Shown here piece after piece: positions 33,456-41,076 of a DNA stretch of 64,000 nt. A program made the translations under genes and the position numbers. Position 1 is the first letter of the stretch, and every line of letters begins with the position of its first letter. The notes below the pieces were generated by a model. That model was given only the letters and a program-made list of their open reading frames with translations, did no database searches and was not told the origin of the DNA. Origin of the DNA: Dermatophilaceae bacterium Soc4.6 (GTDB lineage Bacteria > Actinomycetota > Actinomycetes > Actinomycetales > Dermatophilaceae); NCBI GenBank assembly GCA_039889245.1, contig JAZGVH010000002.1, positions 248,001 to 312,000 of the forward strand. The letters are read 5' to 3'.

Positions 33456-35432
33456 TCAGTGTGCTGGCCCCGAAGCCAGCTCGACCTCGGGCGCGGACGG
33501 CACCTCGTCGACCTCGTCGACCTCGTCGACCTCGTCGACCTCGTCGACCTCGTCGACCTCGTCGAGCACGGCGACGCCGGTGGCGAACTGGGTCTCGTAC
33601 AGGTCGCTGTAGAGGCCACCGGCCTCGAGCAGCTCACGGTGGGTGCCGTGCTCGACCACGCGGCCGCCGTCCACCACGAGGATCTGGTCGGCGCCGCGCA
33701 CCGTGGACAGGCGGTGGGCGATGACCAGCGAGGTGCGCCCCTCGAGGGCGACGTCGAGGGCGCGCTGAACAGCCGCCTCCGACTCGGAGTCGAGGTGGGC
33801 GGTGGCCTCGTCGAGCACCACGACCCGTGGCCCCTTGAGCAGCAGCCGGGCGATGGCGAGACGCTGCTTCTCCCCTCCGGACAGACGGTGGCCGCGGTCG
33901 CCCACGACGGTGTCGAGACCGGCGGGCAGGGCCTCGACGAGGGGACGGACCTGGGCGGCCGTGATGGCCTCCCACATCTGCGCCTCGGTGGCCTCGGGGC
34001 GCACGTAGGCCAGGTTGGCACGGATCGTGTCGTGGAAGAGGTGCGCTTCCTGGGTCACGACACCCACCGCGTCACGCAGGGCCCGGGAGGACACGGCGCG
34101 CGCGTCCACACCGCCCAGGAGGACCGAGCCGGAGGTCGGGTCGTAGAGCCGGGACACCAGGGAGGTGATGGTGGTCTTGCCCGCGCCGCTCGGCCCGACC
34201 AGGGCCACCAGCTGCCCCGGCTCGGCGACGAACGACACGTCGTGCAGGACCGTGGCGCTGGCTCCGCGGTCACCGCTGCTGGTCGACTCGAGCGAGGCCA
34301 GCGACACCTCGTCGGCCGACGGGTAGCGGAAGGCCACGTGCGACAGCCGCACCCCGAGCGGTCCGTCCGGGAGGGCGACCGGCTCCTCGGCCTCGCGCAC
34401 CAGGGGCTGGAGGTCGAGCACCTCGAAGACCCGGGCAAACGACACCAGGGCCGTCATGATGTCGACCCGCACGTTGGACAGCGCGGTCAGCGGGGCGTAG
34501 AGACGGGCGAGCAGTGCGGCCAGCGCGAGCAGGGTCCCGACGGTGAGGGTCCCGTTGACCGCCATCACCCCCCCGAAGCCGTAGACCATCGCCGTGGCCA
34601 GCGACGCCACCAGTGACAGGGCCACGAGGAAGACGGTGCGGTTCATGGCGATCTTGATGCCGGAGTCGCGCACCGAGGCGGCGCGCACGGCATACTCCTC
34701 GTCCTCGCGGCGCGGGTCGCCGAAGAGCTTGACCAGCAGCGCCCCCGCGACGTTGAACCGCTCGGTCATGCGGGTGCCCATCTCGGCGTTGAGGCTCATC
34801 TGCTGGTAGGACAGCGCGGCCAGGCGCTTGCCCATGATCTTGGCCGGCACGATGAAGAAGGGCACCAGCAGCAGCGCCGCCAGCGTCAGCTGCCACGAGA
34901 GGGTGAGCATCGCGACCACGATCAGCGCGAGCGACACGACGTTGCTGACCACGCTGGAGAGCACGGTCGTGAAGGCGGACTGGGCACCGATCACGTCGGA
35001 GTTGAGCCGGCTCACGAGGGAGCCGGTCTGGGCCCGGGTGAAGAAGGCGATGGGCTGGCGCAGCACGTGCCCGAAGACCTCCGACCGCAGGTCGTAGATC
35101 AGGCCCTCACCGATCCTCGCGGAGTACCACCGCTGCCAGACCGTCAGGCCCGCGTCGACCACCGACAGGGCCGCGACCACGAGCGAGAGCCGCACGACCA
35201 CCGAGGAGTCCCGGGGGGTCACCCCGTTGTCGATGATGTCGCGCAGCAGCAGGGGCGACGCGACGAGCACCACCGAGTCGACCACCACGATGAGCAGGAA
35301 CCCGAGCAGCGGACCCACGTAGGGCCGCCCGTAGCCCATCACCCGACGCGACGTACCGGGCGCCAGCGAGACGTCCTTGACGGAGTCGTCGCTCGAGAGC
35401 GACCGCATCATCATCCAGCCGGAGTGACTCAC
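33456..35432 (-). CDS. ABC half-transporter (multidrug/lipid type, fused permease-ATPase)
   Basis: This 658-residue type IV ABC exporter half has six membrane helices (about 35-320) and a nucleotide-binding domain. Walker A is GPSGAGKTTI (about 426), the signature is RLSGGEKQRLAIARL (about 525-539), Walker B is VVVLDEATAHLDSE and the switch region is IAHRLSTVRGAD. It should act as a dimer; the substrate is unknown. GAGGAGGGG lies about 6 nt before the GTG. The C-terminus carries seven in-frame DEV repeats (33502-33564), then PSAPEVELASGPAH. Confidence 0.92.
   Translation of the reverse strand: MSHSGWMMMRSLSSDDSVKDVSLAPGTSRRVMGYGRPYVGPLLGFLLIVVVDSVVLVASPLLLRDIIDNGVTPRDSSVVVRLSLVVAALSVVDAGLTVWQRWYSARIGEGLIYDLRSEVFGHVLRQPIAFFTRAQTGSLVSRLNSDVIGAQSAFTTVLSSVVSNVVSLALIVVAMLTLSWQLTLAALLLVPFFIVPAKIMGKRLAALSYQQMSLNAEMGTRMTERFNVAGALLVKLFGDPRREDEEYAVRAASVRDSGIKIAMNRTVFLVALSLVASLATAMVYGFGGVMAVNGTLTVGTLLALAALLARLYAPLTALSNVRVDIMTALVSFARVFEVLDLQPLVREAEEPVALPDGPLGVRLSHVAFRYPSADEVSLASLESTSSGDRGASATVLHDVSFVAEPGQLVALVGPSGAGKTTITSLVSRLYDPTSGSVLLGGVDARAVSSRALRDAVGVVTQEAHLFHDTIRANLAYVRPEATEAQMWEAITAAQVRPLVEALPAGLDTVVGDRGHRLSGGEKQRLAIARLLLKGPRVVVLDEATAHLDSESEAAVQRALDVALEGRTSLVIAHRLSTVRGADQILVVDGGRVVEHGTHRELLEAGGLYSDLYETQFATGVAVLDEVDEVDEVDEVDEVDEVDEVPSAPEVELASGPAH
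33502..33564. repeat. 9-bp perfect tandem repeat, 7 copies, in coding sequence
   Basis: The unit ACCTCGTCG is repeated seven times without mismatch. On the coding strand it gives (Asp-Glu-Val)x7 at the C-terminus of the ABC transporter. The 9-bp period keeps the frame when copies are gained or lost, so copy number may vary between strains. Confidence 0.95.
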
Positions 35433-35525
35433 GTCATCCCCTCCTCAGCTCGTTGCTCGTGACCGTCTGCGGCCCAGTGCTGCGCCCGCCAGCAGGCAGG
35501 CAGGCAACGTATGCCGCGCGGTCGG

Positions 35526-36386
35526 CTATTCCTGGCCGGACGGGGCGTCGTCGCCCGTCGCGACCCGCGCCATGGTGGCCAGCAACCGGGCGTTGGCCGC
35601 ACGCTCGGCCGCCTGCTGCTGCGACGGGGTCGACGTCACGGCCGCCCGGAGCAGCGGCTTCAGGGCCCGCAGCGCGAGATCGGGCGCGGCCAGCAGCCCG
35701 CCGACCACCTGCTCGACCCCCGCATCGAGCTCACCGGTCGGCACGACGAGGTTGACCAGACCCATCTCGCGGGCCTCGACCGCCCCGACCAGGCGCCCGG
35801 TGGCACAGATCTCGAGCGCCCTCGACACGCCCACGAGCTGCACCAACGGGCTCGTTCCCGCGAGGTCGGGCACCATGCCGAGGCTGGTCTCGCGCATGGC
35901 GAGCTGCACGTCGTCGGTCGCCACCCGCAGGTCGGCCGCCAGGGCCAGCTGGAAACCGCCACCGATGGCGTGGCCCTGCACGCCGGCGACCACCACGGCG
36001 GACAGCTCGGCCCACCGGGTGAAGCCGCGCTGGAACTCCTCGATCATCGCCTCCGCGTGCTGCTCGCCCCTCTCCGCGACGGCGAGCATGTCGTCCTCGC
36101 CCTCGATCCCCTCCGCCGTCAGCATCTGGCGGTGAAGCCCGGCGCAGAAGGACCGGCCGTCGCCGCGCAGGACGACCACGCGGACCTCGTCGGGCGTGTC
36201 GGCGGCGACCTGCCCGAGGGCCCGCCACAGGCTCGGTGTCATCGCGTTGCGCTGGCTGGGGTTGGCCAGGGTGACCGTCTGCACGGCGCCCCGGCGTTCC
36301 ACCCGCAGCCACGGGTGCGGCGTCGTGGCTGCGACCGCCGGGTCGGCGGCGGAGACGGGGTCAGCGGCGAAGACGGTGTCGGTCAC
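35526..36386 (-). CDS. Enoyl-CoA hydratase/isomerase family protein
   Basis: This 286-residue crotonase-fold protein probably hydrates or isomerises acyl-CoA thioesters. Visible are the first oxyanion-hole segment GDGRSFCAGLHRQML (about 75-89), the second AGVQGHAIGGGFQLALAADL (about 134-153) and ETSLGMVPDLAGTSPLVQLVG (about 165). The glycine-rich hole is intact; acidic residues are present in both loop regions, but I cannot tell the subclass. The GTG lies 6 nt after TAGCCT, so it should be leaderless and monocistronic. Confidence 0.88.
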   Translation of the reverse strand: MTDTVFAADPVSAADPAVAATTPHPWLRVERRGAVQTVTLANPSQRNAMTPSLWRALGQVAADTPDEVRVVVLRGDGRSFCAGLHRQMLTAEGIEGEDDMLAVAERGEQHAEAMIEEFQRGFTRWAELSAVVVAGVQGHAIGGGFQLALAADLRVATDDVQLAMRETSLGMVPDLAGTSPLVQLVGVSRALEICATGRLVGAVEAREMGLVNLVVPTGELDAGVEQVVGGLLAAPDLALRALKPLLRAAVTSTPSQQQAAERAANARLLATMARVATGDDAPSGQE

Positions 36387-36392
36387 CTCGTC

Positions 36393-36398
36393 AGGCTA
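36393..36398 (-). promoter_or_regulatory. -10 hexamer of the enoyl-CoA hydratase gene (leaderless type)
   Basis: Minus-strand TAGCCT, 6 nt before the GTG at 36386. Confidence 0.45.
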
Positions 36399-36448
36399 GC
36401 CGCGTCCCCGCACGTCCGCGCCCACGGCGGGGGGCGGCGGGACGACGG

Positions 36449-37145
36449 TCAGGCGGCCTCGGACCCCCGGGCGACGAGCAGGTCGTCCATCTGCGAGATC
36501 TCCGCCGTCTGGGCGACGACGATGCTCTGGGCCAGGACCAGCACCTCGGGGCGAGCGGAGCGCGACTGGGCGGCCTGGGCCATCACCACACCGGCGCGGT
36601 GATGCACGACCATCAGCCGGAGGAACAGCACCTCGGCGTCGCGGCCGCTGGCCGCACCCAGCCGGGCCAGGTCGGTGGCCGACGCCATGCCCGGCATCCG
36701 GCCGTCGGGCAGCAGCATCGAGGTGCTGCCGGAGGCGGCGCCCGGCGACCTCCCCGTCATGCCGCCGTGATCACCCTGCTCTCCGGCCATCCAGGTCATG
36801 GCCCGCTCCGACGAGGTCTGGCTCAGCCCCCACAGGCGCAGCCAGGCGAACATCTGCCCCGACTGCTGGCTCTGGCTCGTCGCGATGGTCGTAGGCCACG
36901 GAGCGCAGCACCGGCTCGGTGCTCTTCTCGCGCACGACGAGCGCCATCTCCACGGCCTGGTTGTGGTGCGTCTGCATGTCGCGCGCGAACCCGGCCTCGG
37001 CACTGGTGTCGGACGGGGTGCCCGGCCGCAGGAGCTGACCGCCGGCCACGAACGCCACCGCGAGCGCGAGCAGGGCCACCGCGAGGACCACGGCTCGACG
37101 ACCCCCCGCCGCCGACGAGCCCACCCTCGCGGGGTCCGAGGTCAT
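36449..37145 (-). pseudogene. DUF305 domain protein, interrupted by a +1 frameshift
   Basis: The two halves of one DUF305 gene lie in different frames. The ATG at 37145 opens a frame with a membrane anchor (VVLAVALLALAVAFVAGGQL, about residues 19-38) and GFARDMQTHHNQAVEMAL, up to SVAYD. The rest (IATSQSQQSGQMFAWLRLWG, then LRLMVVHHRAGVVMAQ) is in the next frame down to the stop at 36449. Removing one C of the GACC word (plus-strand GG at 36887-36888) joins them as SVAYD-IATSQ. Both metal-type HH motifs are present. It is either a real mutation or a sequencing error. The ATG overlaps the DUF3105 stop (ATGA). Confidence 0.85.
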
Positions 37146-37801
37146 GGGCCGACCGGGCCCACCGGGCCCGGGGCGGGGCCGCTCGCACCGTCGGTGCCCC
37201 CGGTGCAGGCGGCGCCTGGCTCAGGGGTCTGCGGACCCTGGCGGTAGGCCTTGATGAAGGCCGCCAGCCGCGGGTCGTCGGCACCGGTCAGCAGCAGCTG
37301 CTTGCCCCAGGCGGAGGCGACGACGGGGGCCGGCAGCCCGGCATACGGCGACAGCACCATGTAGGTGTCGGGAATGGCGGCCTTGAGCGCGTCGACGTCG
37401 GCAGCGGGCAGGTCGGGGCGGTAGGTGACCCACACCGCACCGTGCTCCATCGCGTGGACGGCGTTCTCGTTGCGCACCGGCGAGGTGTAGACCCCGCAGT
37501 TGAGCCAGACCGGGGCGTGCTCGCCGCCCGCAGGTGGTGTCTGCGCGTAGGTCACGGCGGAGGGCGTATGACCCTGCTGCACCGTGTAGGTCTTCACGTC
37601 AGCGAGGCTCGGACGGTTCGCCCGCTCGCGCAGCACGGCGAAGGTGACGACACCGGCCACGAGCACGACGACGACGGCCGCAGCCACGAAGATCAGACGC
37701 GTGCGTCGGCGCTCGCTCGCCTCGTGCTCACGGCGCAGGGCAGCGGCCTTCTCCCGAGCCGTCCCGGCCGGGGCGTCGGTGGACCTGATGGGGCGGGGCA
37801 T
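37142..37801 (-). CDS. DUF3105 domain-containing membrane-anchored protein
   Basis: This 219-residue protein has a cytoplasmic charged N-terminus (about 1-36), one membrane helix (LIFVAAAVVVVLVAGVVTFA) and an extracytoplasmic DUF3105 domain. That domain has PPAGGEHAPVWLNCGVYTSP and AVHAMEHGAVWVTYRPDLP (about 110-135), whose His and Cys residues could bind metal. A Gly/Pro tail closes it. The ATG at 37801 with AGGAG 5 nt upstream is preferred to the GTG 15 nt earlier. It is coupled to the DUF305 gene by ATGA. The pair occurs together in other actinobacteria; function is unknown. Confidence 0.83.
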   Translation of the reverse strand: MPRPIRSTDAPAGTAREKAAALRREHEASERRRTRLIFVAAAVVVVLVAGVVTFAVLRERANRPSLADVKTYTVQQGHTPSAVTYAQTPPAGGEHAPVWLNCGVYTSPVRNENAVHAMEHGAVWVTYRPDLPAADVDALKAAIPDTYMVLSPYAGLPAPVVASAWGKQLLLTGADDPRLAAFIKAYRQGPQTPEPGAACTGGTDGASGPAPGPVGPVGP

Positions 37802-37872
37802 GGTTCTCCTCGTCACGGGGCGTCGCGGGCCGTCGTCCGGCCACCGACCGGGTCAACGTCGCAGGAGCCACC

Positions 37873-38115
37873 ATGGTGCCCGACGGCAGCTCACACCGGG
37901 GACACCTGCGGCTGACGTGCGTGACCTGCGGCCTGCACGACGAGGGGCTGAGGGTGGTGGAACAGCTCGTGGGTGCCGGGGTCAGGGTCGTCGTCGTCGA
38001 CGTCGTCGTCGACGACCGTCGGCCCGAGACCCTCGACCTCGCCGGTGTCGACCGGGCCGCCGCCCTCGCCTGCGTGGAGGTGGACCGACCTCCACACGCT
38101 CGCTGGGCCCTATGA
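37873..38115 (+). pseudogene. N-terminal fragment resembling a TrkA-N/RCK NAD-binding domain
   Basis: This 80-residue frame has a good Shine-Dalgarno (AGGAG, 5 nt before the ATG). Its core, TCGLHDEGLRVVEQLVGAGV followed by RVVVVD, resembles the first beta-alpha-beta unit of TrkA-N domains of potassium channels or transporters, except that the first Gly of GxGxxG is replaced. It then loses similarity and stops. It is about half a TrkA-N domain and overlaps the 3' end of cbiX by 6 nt. It may be a decayed gene or a small protein. It fills most of the otherwise empty 37802-38109 gap. Confidence 0.35.
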
Positions 38116-38904
38116 GGAGCTGCTGTCCCCGCTGCGCCTCGAGGTCGCGACGACGTGGGGATCGCTGCCGGGCTCCTGCGACCGGTCGACACGCAGTGCC
38201 TCGTCAGCGCGGCGCACCAGCAGCTGGGCGAGCAGGTCGGTGTCACCGAGGGTCCCCGCGGCCATGGGGACCCCCAGCTCGTCGCAGGCCGCGAGCATGC
38301 GGTCGCGCAGGATGCCGTCGGCCACCATGTAGGAGACCACCACGACCTGTCCGACGGCCGGGTCGGCGCGCAACCGGCCCACGACGACGTCCACCGGCTC
38401 GCCCCCCGCGAGCGCGGCGACCGTCCACGGACCCCAGCCGCGGCTGGCCCGCTGCTGCGCACTGTCGCCGATGGCCGAGATGGCCTCGCGCGCCGACGAC
38501 CCGCCGGCGAAGAGGACGACGGCCGTCTCGGGTCGTGCTGCCCACCCCGACCGCGCCAGCAGCTCCTCGCAGGCGCGGAAGAGCTGCTCGTCGGGCCCGA
38601 GGGCGCCGGCCACGACGTAGCGGCCGCGGCCGAGGTCGTCCATGTCGCGTGCGGCGACGGGCACGTCGTCGCGGATGTGGGTCGCCCGGGTGAGGAGCAG
38701 CGGGGTCAGGACCCCCCCGGTCGCCACGGCGGCGACCTCCGTCGCCGACGGGCCGTGGTGGTCGAGGTAGGCCGTGTGGACGGCCCGCGCGCCCACGATC
38801 TGCCGCACCCGGCCCGTGATGGCCTCGACCGCCGCCGCGTGGCGCGGGTCGGGGGAGCCGTGCGCCAGGATGACGATCGCATCGTCATCCTCTCCGGGGA
38901 TCAC
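38110..38904 (-). CDS. Sirohydrochlorin chelatase (CbiX/SirB-like)
   Basis: This 264-residue protein of the CbiX family should insert ferrous iron into sirohydrochlorin to give siroheme. The N-terminal AIVILAHGSPDPRHAAAVEA holds the catalytic histidine. LTPLLLTRATHIRDDVP (about 70-86) carries the second one, and the C-terminal half repeats the fold (VVVSYMVADGILRDRM). The GTG overlaps the TGA of the upstream cysG-like gene (GTGA). It completes the siroheme branch needed by the sulfite reductase encoded nearby. Confidence 0.88.
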   Translation of the reverse strand: MIPGEDDDAIVILAHGSPDPRHAAAVEAITGRVRQIVGARAVHTAYLDHHGPSATEVAAVATGGVLTPLLLTRATHIRDDVPVAARDMDDLGRGRYVVAGALGPDEQLFRACEELLARSGWAARPETAVVLFAGGSSAREAISAIGDSAQQRASRGWGPWTVAALAGGEPVDVVVGRLRADPAVGQVVVVSYMVADGILRDRMLAACDELGVPMAAGTLGDTDLLAQLLVRRADEALRVDRSQEPGSDPHVVATSRRSGDSSSS

Positions 38905-40172
38905 GAGACCCCCCGCAGGTCGCCGAGCTGGTCGCGCAGCCGCACGACCTCCCCGATGACGATGACCGCCGGGGCCGCCACGTCCTCCTGCTCGGCGATG
39001 TCGGCCGCCTTCTCGAGGGTCGTGACCGTCGTGCGCTGGGCCGGTGTCCACCCCGACTCGACGAAGGCGACGGGTGTCTGGGGCGACCGGCCGGAGGAGA
39101 TCAGCTGCTCGGCGGTGTCCCTCAGCGTGGTGATCCCCATCAGCAGCACGAGGGTCGACGACACGGGGGCGTCCCTCAGGGCCTCGAGAGCGGCCCCTGC
39201 TCCCTCGTGCGCCGACGCGACGACGAAGGAGGCCGTGATCCCCCGCTGGGTGACCGGTATGCCGGCCGCCGCGGGCACCGAGATGGCGGAGGTGACCCCG
39301 GGCACGACCTCCACGGGCACACCGTTGAGGGCGCAGTGCAGCGCCTCCTCACCTCCTCGGCCGAGCACGAAGGGGTCGCCGCCCTTGAGCCGCACGACGT
39401 CCTTGCCCGCGAGGGCGTGCTCGACGAGGAGCTCGTTGATGCGCTCCTGCGGGATCGGGTGGTGGCGCGGTGTCTTGCCGACATCGACGACCTCCACGTC
39501 CGGCGAGAGCGTGTCGAGCATGTCGCGGGGCCCGAGGCGGTCGACGACGACGACGTCGGCGGCCGCGAGCAGCGCCCGCCCGCGCACGGTGATCAGCCCG
39601 GGCGAGCCGGGGCCGCCCCCGACGAGGTGGACCCGGCCGACGTGGTCGGCCGCTTGCTCGCGGCGCCGGACCCGACGGACGGGCAGCGTGCCGCTCTCGA
39701 GACCCGCGGCGACGGCGTCACGCACCGCCGCAGCCCGGCGGGGGTCACCCCCACCGCTGACCGCGACGAGCAGTCCCTCGGCCGGGGTCCCCAGGCCGCC
39801 GCGGGCCACCGCGGGGGTCCACGCACGGGACTCGGCCGCGTCGTCGGCGCGCACGCACCACACCCCGTCGCGGTCGCAGTCGGCGGCGACCTGCGCGTCG
39901 ACGTCGGTGCCGGTGGCCGTGTGCACGAGCCAGGCCCGACCGGGGCGCACGGCGTCGCCGGCTGCGAAGGCCCGGGCGTGCCACGCCAGACGGCCGCCGG
40001 CCGCTGCCGCCACGAGGTCGGTCGTCGCCTCGGGTGCCACGACCTCCACGGCGGCGCCGGACTCGACCAGAGCCAGAGCCCGACGGGTCGCGACCGGTCC
40101 GCCGCCGACGACGAGCACGCGTCGACCGCGCAGATCGAGGGTCAGGGGGTATCCGCGAGAGCTGTCAGCCAC
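38901..40172 (-). CDS. cysG: Siroheme synthase fusion: precorrin-2 dehydrogenase + uroporphyrinogen-III methyltransferase
   Basis: This 423-residue CysG-type fusion has an N-terminal NAD-dependent precorrin-2 oxidase domain (RGRRVLVVGGGPVATRRALA, about 15-34) and a C-terminal SUMT domain (about 175-415) with VHLVGGGPGSPGLITVRG and VRLKGGDPFVLGRGGEE. It converts uroporphyrinogen III to sirohydrochlorin. The ferrochelatase function probably lies in CbiX, which is coupled downstream. The GTG at 40172 follows GACAAT by 6 nt, a weak leaderless-type promoter. It is 87 nt downstream of cysH. Confidence 0.92.
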   Translation of the reverse strand: MADSSRGYPLTLDLRGRRVLVVGGGPVATRRALALVESGAAVEVVAPEATTDLVAAAAGGRLAWHARAFAAGDAVRPGRAWLVHTATGTDVDAQVAADCDRDGVWCVRADDAAESRAWTPAVARGGLGTPAEGLLVAVSGGGDPRRAAAVRDAVAAGLESGTLPVRRVRRREQAADHVGRVHLVGGGPGSPGLITVRGRALLAAADVVVVDRLGPRDMLDTLSPDVEVVDVGKTPRHHPIPQERINELLVEHALAGKDVVRLKGGDPFVLGRGGEEALHCALNGVPVEVVPGVTSAISVPAAAGIPVTQRGITASFVVASAHEGAGAALEALRDAPVSSTLVLLMGITTLRDTAEQLISSGRSPQTPVAFVESGWTPAQRTTVTTLEKAADIAEQEDVAAPAVIVIGEVVRLRDQLGDLRGVS

Positions 40173-40259
40173 GAGCCCATTGTCCTGACCGGGTGTTTCG
40201 TGCGTGCGACCGTGCGCTCACGCCTCGCGCCACCCGCCGTGAGGGTCGTGGGCCGACCA

Positions 40260-41030
40260 TCAGGTGTGCAGACCGCACTCGGTCTTGGCCCGCCCGGCCC
40301 AGCGACCGGCGCGCTCGTCCTCTCCGGGACGGACGGCGCGCGTGCACGGTCCGCAGCCGATCGAGGGGTAGCCCTCGCTCTTGAGGGGGTTCTCGAAGAC
40401 CCCCTCCTCGGCGATGAAGCGGGAGACGTCGTCGTGGGTCCAGGTCGCCAGCGGGTTGACCTTGACCATCTGGCGCTTCTCGTCGTAGCCGATGACGGGC
40501 GTCGCGGCCCGCGTGTCGGACTCGTCGCGGCGCAGGCCGCTCACCCAGGCCTGCCGACCCTTCAGGGCCCGCTGGAGCGGCTCGACCTTGCGCATCCTGC
40601 AGCACAGGTCGGGGTCGCGGTCGTGCAGCTGCGGACCGTGCTCGACGTCCTGCTGCTTCACGCTCAGCAGGGGCAGGACGGTGCGCACGTTGATTGGCAT
40701 CATGGCGTCGTAGGCGTCGCGGGTGCCGATGGTCTCGGCGAAGTGGTAGCCGGTGTCGAGGAAGAACACGTCGACCCCGGGGATGGTCGTGCCGGCGAGG
40801 TGGGCCATCACCGTGTCACCCATCGAGCTCGCCACGGTGAGCGCCTCACCGAAGGTCTCCTGGGCCCAGCGCAGCGCCCGCCGGGCCATCTCGACCCGCT
40901 CCTCGTAGGTGGTCGGCTCGAGCCCCGGCCCCCGGTCGCCGACCATCTCGGTGCCCTCGGCCACGAGCGCGCGCAGGGTCCCCGGCCGGCACTGCTCGCC
41001 GGTGCGTCCTCGGGTGATCGTGACGGTCAC
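40260..41030 (-). CDS. cysH: Adenylyl-sulfate (APS) reductase
   Basis: CysH reduces activated sulfate to sulfite with thioredoxin. The 256-residue protein has the paired cysteine motif DLCCRMRKVEPL (about 150) and the C-terminal CGPC plus the catalytic KTECGLH. The CC...CxxC pattern indicates a [4Fe-4S] cluster and hence APS rather than PAPS as substrate. SSMGDTVMAHLAG forms the nucleotide loop. The GTG at 41030 is preceded by GAGGAGG at 6 nt. It is 46 nt downstream of sir and surely co-transcribed. Confidence 0.93.
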   Translation of the reverse strand: MTVTITRGRTGEQCRPGTLRALVAEGTEMVGDRGPGLEPTTYEERVEMARRALRWAQETFGEALTVASSMGDTVMAHLAGTTIPGVDVFFLDTGYHFAETIGTRDAYDAMMPINVRTVLPLLSVKQQDVEHGPQLHDRDPDLCCRMRKVEPLQRALKGRQAWVSGLRRDESDTRAATPVIGYDEKRQMVKVNPLATWTHDDVSRFIAEEGVFENPLKSEGYPSIGCGPCTRAVRPGEDERAGRWAGRAKTECGLHT

Positions 41031-41076
41031 GGGGTGCCTCCTCGGGTCGGGCGGGTCAGGTGGGTCGCGGGCCGGC

